From positions 124,001 through 188,000 of the forward strand of contig NZ_FOYI01000002.1 of NCBI RefSeq assembly GCF_900116005.1: DNA of 64,000 bases. Reading direction: 5' to 3'. Shown piece by piece: positions 60,931 to 64,000 of this stretch. Both the position numbers and the translations under genes were made by a program. The notes below the pieces were generated by a model that saw nothing but the letters and a program-made list of their open reading frames with translations, was not told where the DNA came from and did not search any database. The stretch is from Poseidonocella sedimentorum (lineage in GTDB: Bacteria > Pseudomonadota > Alphaproteobacteria > Rhodobacterales > Rhodobacteraceae). Each line of letters begins with the position of its first letter. Position 1 is the first letter of the stretch.

Positions 60931-62026
60931 CGCCCAAATCCTCCACCTGCGATACGCCGCCCTCTTCTGCCACGCGGAGGCGCTGCGCCTCCGGGCCGAG
61001 CTGGGCGAAGAAATGCGGCTCGGTCCCGGTCATCCAGGCCTGCGTTCCAAGCGCGAGGATCTCGGAATAGAGCGCGGCGCGGCGGTCCTCATCGAGATGC
61101 GCGGCGACCTCGTCAAGCAACAGGATCGGCAACTGCGCCGCATCCTCGGCCAGCGCGCGGGCATTGGCGAGCACCAGCGAAATGAGAAGGGCCTTCTGCT
61201 CGCCGGTCGAACACTCCGCCGCCGGCGCGCCCTTCGCCGCATAGGCCGCGCTCAGATCGGCGCGGTGCGGGCCGATCAGCGTCCGGCCCGCGGCCATGTC
61301 GCGGGCGCGGCTCGCGGCAAGGGCGGCGCGGTACTCCGCCTCGCTTTCCGGCAAGCCCGTCTCGCCGGGCTCCAGCGTCAGGGCCGCGATGGGAAAGGCC
61401 GTGGCCGCCCCCTCCTGCGCCGCGGCGAGCCGGGCGAGCGCCGCGGCCCGCGCCTGATGCACCGCAAGCCCGGCGCGCGCGAGTTGATCCTCCAGCGCGG
61501 CATACCAGCGATCATCCAAGACCCCGTCGCGCAGCAGCCGATTGCGCTCGCGCATCGCCTTGTCATAGCTCAGCGACTGCTCGCCATGTTCTGGGAAAAA
61601 CGAGAGCGTCATACGGTCCACGAACCGCCGCCGCCCCTCGGCGCCCTCGATCCAGAGCCGGTCCATGCTGGGCACCAGCCAAAGCACGCGGACAAGCTGG
61701 CCGAGCCGGGTCTGGGGCGCGGGCTTGTCGTCAATCCGCAACTGCCGCGCACCGCCGCCCTCCGCCACCATGCTCACCTCGTGCGAAGTGCCGGGCCCCG
61801 AGAGCATGGCCGAGATCTTCCAGCCCAGCGATTCCGGCCGTCGGGCCATCTCGGCGGCCGAGGCGCGCCGCAAACCGCGGCCGGGGGACAGCAGCGAGAT
61901 TGCTTCGAGAATGTTGGTCTTGCCCGAGCCATTGGGCCCGTAGATCGCCACGGGGCGCGCATCCGCCGCGAGCCGCGTCAGGCGATGCGACCGGAAATGC
62001 GACAGGGTGAGGGACCGGATCTGCAT
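60923..62026 (-). CDS. recF: DNA replication and repair protein RecF
   Basis: A 367-residue SMC-like ATPase. Walker A AIYGPNGSGKTNILEAI (about 30), signature STGEQKALLISLVLANA (about 268) and Walker B LPILLLDEVAAHLD (about 297). RecF, with RecO and RecR, loads RecA at gaps. It is 66 bases after dnaN on the same strand and overlaps modE by 8 bases, which links an origin-region gene to a metal-transport operon. Confidence 0.96.
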   Translation of the reverse strand: MQIRSLTLSHFRSHRLTRLAADARPVAIYGPNGSGKTNILEAISLLSPGRGLRRASAAEMARRPESLGWKISAMLSGPGTSHEVSMVAEGGGARQLRIDDKPAPQTRLGQLVRVLWLVPSMDRLWIEGAEGRRRFVDRMTLSFFPEHGEQSLSYDKAMRERNRLLRDGVLDDRWYAALEDQLARAGLAVHQARAAALARLAAAQEGAATAFPIAALTLEPGETGLPESEAEYRAALAASRARDMAAGRTLIGPHRADLSAAYAAKGAPAAECSTGEQKALLISLVLANARALAEDAAQLPILLLDEVAAHLDEDRRAALYSEILALGTQAWMTGTEPHFFAQLGPEAQRLRVAEEGGVSQVEDLGDG

Positions 62027-62091
62027 CCTTGGCTCCAGGCCCGGCGATCAGGCCGCCGGACGGGCCCGGCGATCATGGCGCGCGCGCCGGA

Positions 62092-63210
62092 TCACACGCG
62101 CATCGGCATGACCACATAGACCGCGCTGGTGTCATTGCTCTCGCGCATGAGCGTCGGATCGCCCGCGGAGTTGAACAGGAAGACGGCGTTCTCGCGGTCC
62201 ACCTGGCTGGCGATTTCGAGCAGGTATTTGGCGTTGAACCCGATCTCAAGCCGCTCGTCGGAATAGGCCACGGCGAGCTCTTCCTCCGCCGCGCCGCTGT
62301 CGGGCGCGTTGACCGAGAGCACCAGCCGATCCGTGTCCAGCGCCATCTTGACCGCGCGCGACCTCTCCGACGAGACCGTCGCGACCCGATCCACCGCCTT
62401 GGCGAAATCGCCCGCATCGACCTCCAGCCGCCGGGTGTTCCCGGTCGGGATGACGCGGGTGTAATCGGGGAATGTCCCGTCGATGACCTTGGAGGTCAGG
62501 GTGATGTCAGGCGTGGCGAAGCGGACCTTGGTCTCGCTCACCGATACCGCGATCTGCATGTCGTCGTCATCGAGCAGTTTGCGCAGCTCGCCCACCGTCT
62601 TGCGCGGCACGATCACGCCCGGCATCGTCTCCGCGCCGGGGGGCAGGTCGGCATCGATCCGCGCCAGCCGGTGACCATCGGTCGCGACACAGCGCAGAAC
62701 GCGGCCCTCCTCGCCATCGGCCACATGCATGTAGACGCCGTTGAGGTAATAGCGCGTCTCCTCGGTCGAGATCGCGAATTTGGACTTGTCGAAGAGGCGG
62801 CGCAGCACCGGAGCGGGCACGGTGAAATTCGCGGTGTACTCGCTGCTCGCCATGACCGGAAAATCCTCGCGCGGCAGGGTAGCGAGCGAGAAGTGCGAAC
62901 GCCCCGCCTCGACCGTGATCCGCCCGCTGGCGCCATCCTCGGTCAGCTTGACCAGAGCGCCGTCCGGCAGCTTGCGCACGATCTCATGCAGCACCAGCGC
63001 GCTCACTGTCGTCGCACCCGCGCGCTCGACCTGAGCCGGGGCCTTGTCGACCACCTCGATATCGAGGTCGGTGGCGCGAAACTGGACCGTGTCGCCCTCG
63101 GCCTCGATCAGGACGTTGGCAAGGATCGGGATGGTGTTGCGGCGTTCGACCACCGATTGCGCCTGGCTGACCGCCTTGAGCAGATCGCTGCGTTCAATGC
63201 TGAGTTTCAT
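62092..63210 (-). CDS. dnaN: DNA polymerase III sliding clamp (beta subunit)
   Basis: A 372-residue sliding clamp. It begins MKLSIERSDLLKAVSQAQSVVERRNTIPILAN and ends with the typical VYVVMPMRV; the TDGHRLAR motif is near residue 173. It forms the ring that tethers the replicative polymerase to DNA. The ATG at 63210 is canonical; the frame continues upstream without homology. Gene order dnaA, dnaN, recF is the standard origin-linked arrangement. Confidence 0.97.
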   Translation of the reverse strand: MKLSIERSDLLKAVSQAQSVVERRNTIPILANVLIEAEGDTVQFRATDLDIEVVDKAPAQVERAGATTVSALVLHEIVRKLPDGALVKLTEDGASGRITVEAGRSHFSLATLPREDFPVMASSEYTANFTVPAPVLRRLFDKSKFAISTEETRYYLNGVYMHVADGEEGRVLRCVATDGHRLARIDADLPPGAETMPGVIVPRKTVGELRKLLDDDDMQIAVSVSETKVRFATPDITLTSKVIDGTFPDYTRVIPTGNTRRLEVDAGDFAKAVDRVATVSSERSRAVKMALDTDRLVLSVNAPDSGAAEEELAVAYSDERLEIGFNAKYLLEIASQVDRENAVFLFNSAGDPTLMRESNDTSAVYVVMPMRV

Positions 63211-63417
63211 CCCCACGCTCCTTGTGATCCGGGATGGGAAAGGTACCTTTTTCCCGGCCCCGAACAAGCCATTTCTTGCCACGCATTTCGGGGAAGTTTC
63301 TGGGCAGAGTGCAAGGGCCCGTCAAGGGCCCCGGCACGAGTGGTGTAAAAGAGTGACAATGCGGACTCAAAGCCGCGCGCCTCGGCCTGCCGGATCGGCA
63401 GTGCCAGAGGGTGCGGT
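63211..63417. other. dnaA-dnaN intergenic region
   Basis: This 207-base gap has a GGGCCC-GTCAA-GGGCCC stem-loop near 63320 and no consensus DnaA box (TTATCCACA) on either strand, so it is probably the dnaN promoter region and not the origin itself. Confidence 0.5.
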
Positions 63418-64000
63418 TCAGGCTTCGAGCGCCCGGCGGAGCAGTTCGAGATCCTCGTCAATCTGCCCGTCCTGCAGCCGCAGCTCGTCGATCCGGCGCA
63501 CCCCGTGCATCACGGTGGTGTGGTCACGGCCACCGAACCGCTTGCCGATCTCGGGCAGCGACCGGCTCGTCATGTTCTTGGAAAGATACATGGCCACCTG
63601 CCGCGGGCGGGCAAAGGTGCGCAGCCGCTTCGGCCCGAGCATGTCCGACAGGCGGATGTTGTAATGCTCGCAGACCTTGCGCTGGATTTCCTCGACCGTG
63701 ATCTTGCGCTCCGAGGCGCGCAGCACGTCGGCGAGGCAATCCTGCACCAGATCCATGGTGATCTCGCGCCCGACGAGCGAGGCAAAGGCAAAGAGCCGCG
63801 TCAGCGCGCCTTCCAGCACGCGCACGTTGGTCGAGATGCGCAGCGCGAGGAATTCGAGGATCCCCTGCCCGATTTCCAGCCCCGGATATTGCTCGCGGAA
63901 CTGGTCGACCTTGTTGTGCAGGATGCCGAGGCGAAGCTCATAGTCCGTGGGGTGCAGGTCCACCACGAGCCCGCACTGCAACCGGCTCTTGATCCGGTCC
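63418..64000 (-). CDS. dnaA: Chromosomal replication initiator DnaA (C-terminal part, cut by window edge)
   Basis: The minus-strand frame enters from the right edge and ends at 63418. It shows the end of the AAA+ domain (RIKSRLQCGLVVDLHPTDYELRL, FLALRISTNVRVLEGALTRL) and complete domain IV with the DNA-binding signature ARPRQVAMYLSKNMTSRSLPEIGKRFGGRDHTTVMHG. DnaA binds DnaA boxes and opens the origin. About the last 193 residues are present. Confidence 0.97.
   Translation of the reverse strand, partial: DRIKSRLQCGLVVDLHPTDYELRLGILHNKVDQFREQYPGLEIGQGILEFLALRISTNVRVLEGALTRLFAFASLVGREITMDLVQDCLADVLRASERKITVEEIQRKVCEHYNIRLSDMLGPKRLRTFARPRQVAMYLSKNMTSRSLPEIGKRFGGRDHTTVMHGVRRIDELRLQDGQIDEDLELLRRALEA

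Noticed and set aside
63211-63417. Replication origin between dnaA and dnaN
   Set aside because: No DnaA-box cluster or AT-rich unwinding element is visible; the origin more likely lies outside the window.

Overview
The window reads as the chromosome of a high-GC alphaproteobacterium of the Rhodobacterales (Roseobacter group). The evidence is the gene content and the style of the proteins: an Sinorhizobium-type frcBCAK fructose transporter, a pxpBC pair, a modEABC operon, rlmD/ferrochelatase/comF of alphaproteobacterial type, and a dnaA-dnaN-recF...gyrB block at the right end, which suggests that the right edge lies close to the replication origin. No rRNA, tRNA or CRISPR array was seen.

Layout. 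1-1178: start of nusA and all of rimP (minus strand), with an intrinsic-terminator hairpin just before rimP. 1.5-3.7 kb: katG with an OxyR-like site upstream. 3.7-9 kb: nucleotide-sugar epimerase, pxpC/pxpB (5-oxoproline metabolism), an ABC exporter and a MarR regulator. 9-16.4 kb: nitrilase-family amidase, grxC, comF, a methyltransferase, hemH, a tiny secreted membrane protein, a small envelope cluster (two L,D-transpeptidases and a CAP-domain lipoprotein) and rlmD. 16.4-21 kb: another ABC exporter, a GAF/Fis regulator and the aldehyde dehydrogenase beside it. 21-26 kb: ROK repressor and frcBCAK, with a palindromic operator between them. 26-34.1 kb: one seven-gene minus-strand operon in which a cytosolic AmiC-like amide sensor and an ANTAR antiterminator (AmiR-like) head genes for an oligopeptide-type transporter and an acetamidase/formamidase; a strong intrinsic terminator lies in the leader. 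34.3-35.8 kb: a LytTR membrane regulator and a small membrane protein.

36-55.4 kb is an accessory, partly decayed region. It holds a frameshifted ParD-like antitoxin, a HigA-like regulator, a metallophosphoesterase with an altered metal ligand, a broken TnsA-like endonuclease, a PD-(D/E)XK-like protein, an IS1595-type transposase remnant, rsgA and a GNAT gene, a MerR-methyltransferase with two frameshifts, an intact IS1595-family element (1770 bp, perfect 8-bp target duplication, membrane-protein passenger gene), a giant DUF4011 helicase-nuclease gene broken by a frameshift and in-frame TAG codons, a GmrSD-type DUF262/DUF1524 protein, and a truncated OLD-family ATPase/nuclease. The many nuclease/helicase genes suggest an eroding defence island parked beside gyrB.

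55.4-64 kb: core genes return: gyrB, modCBA-modE, recF, dnaN and the 3' part of dnaA, all on the minus strand. The molybdate operon sits between recF and gyrB and its first gene overlaps the end of recF. Throughout, most genes are tightly packed with 1-8 bp overlaps, so translational coupling is common.
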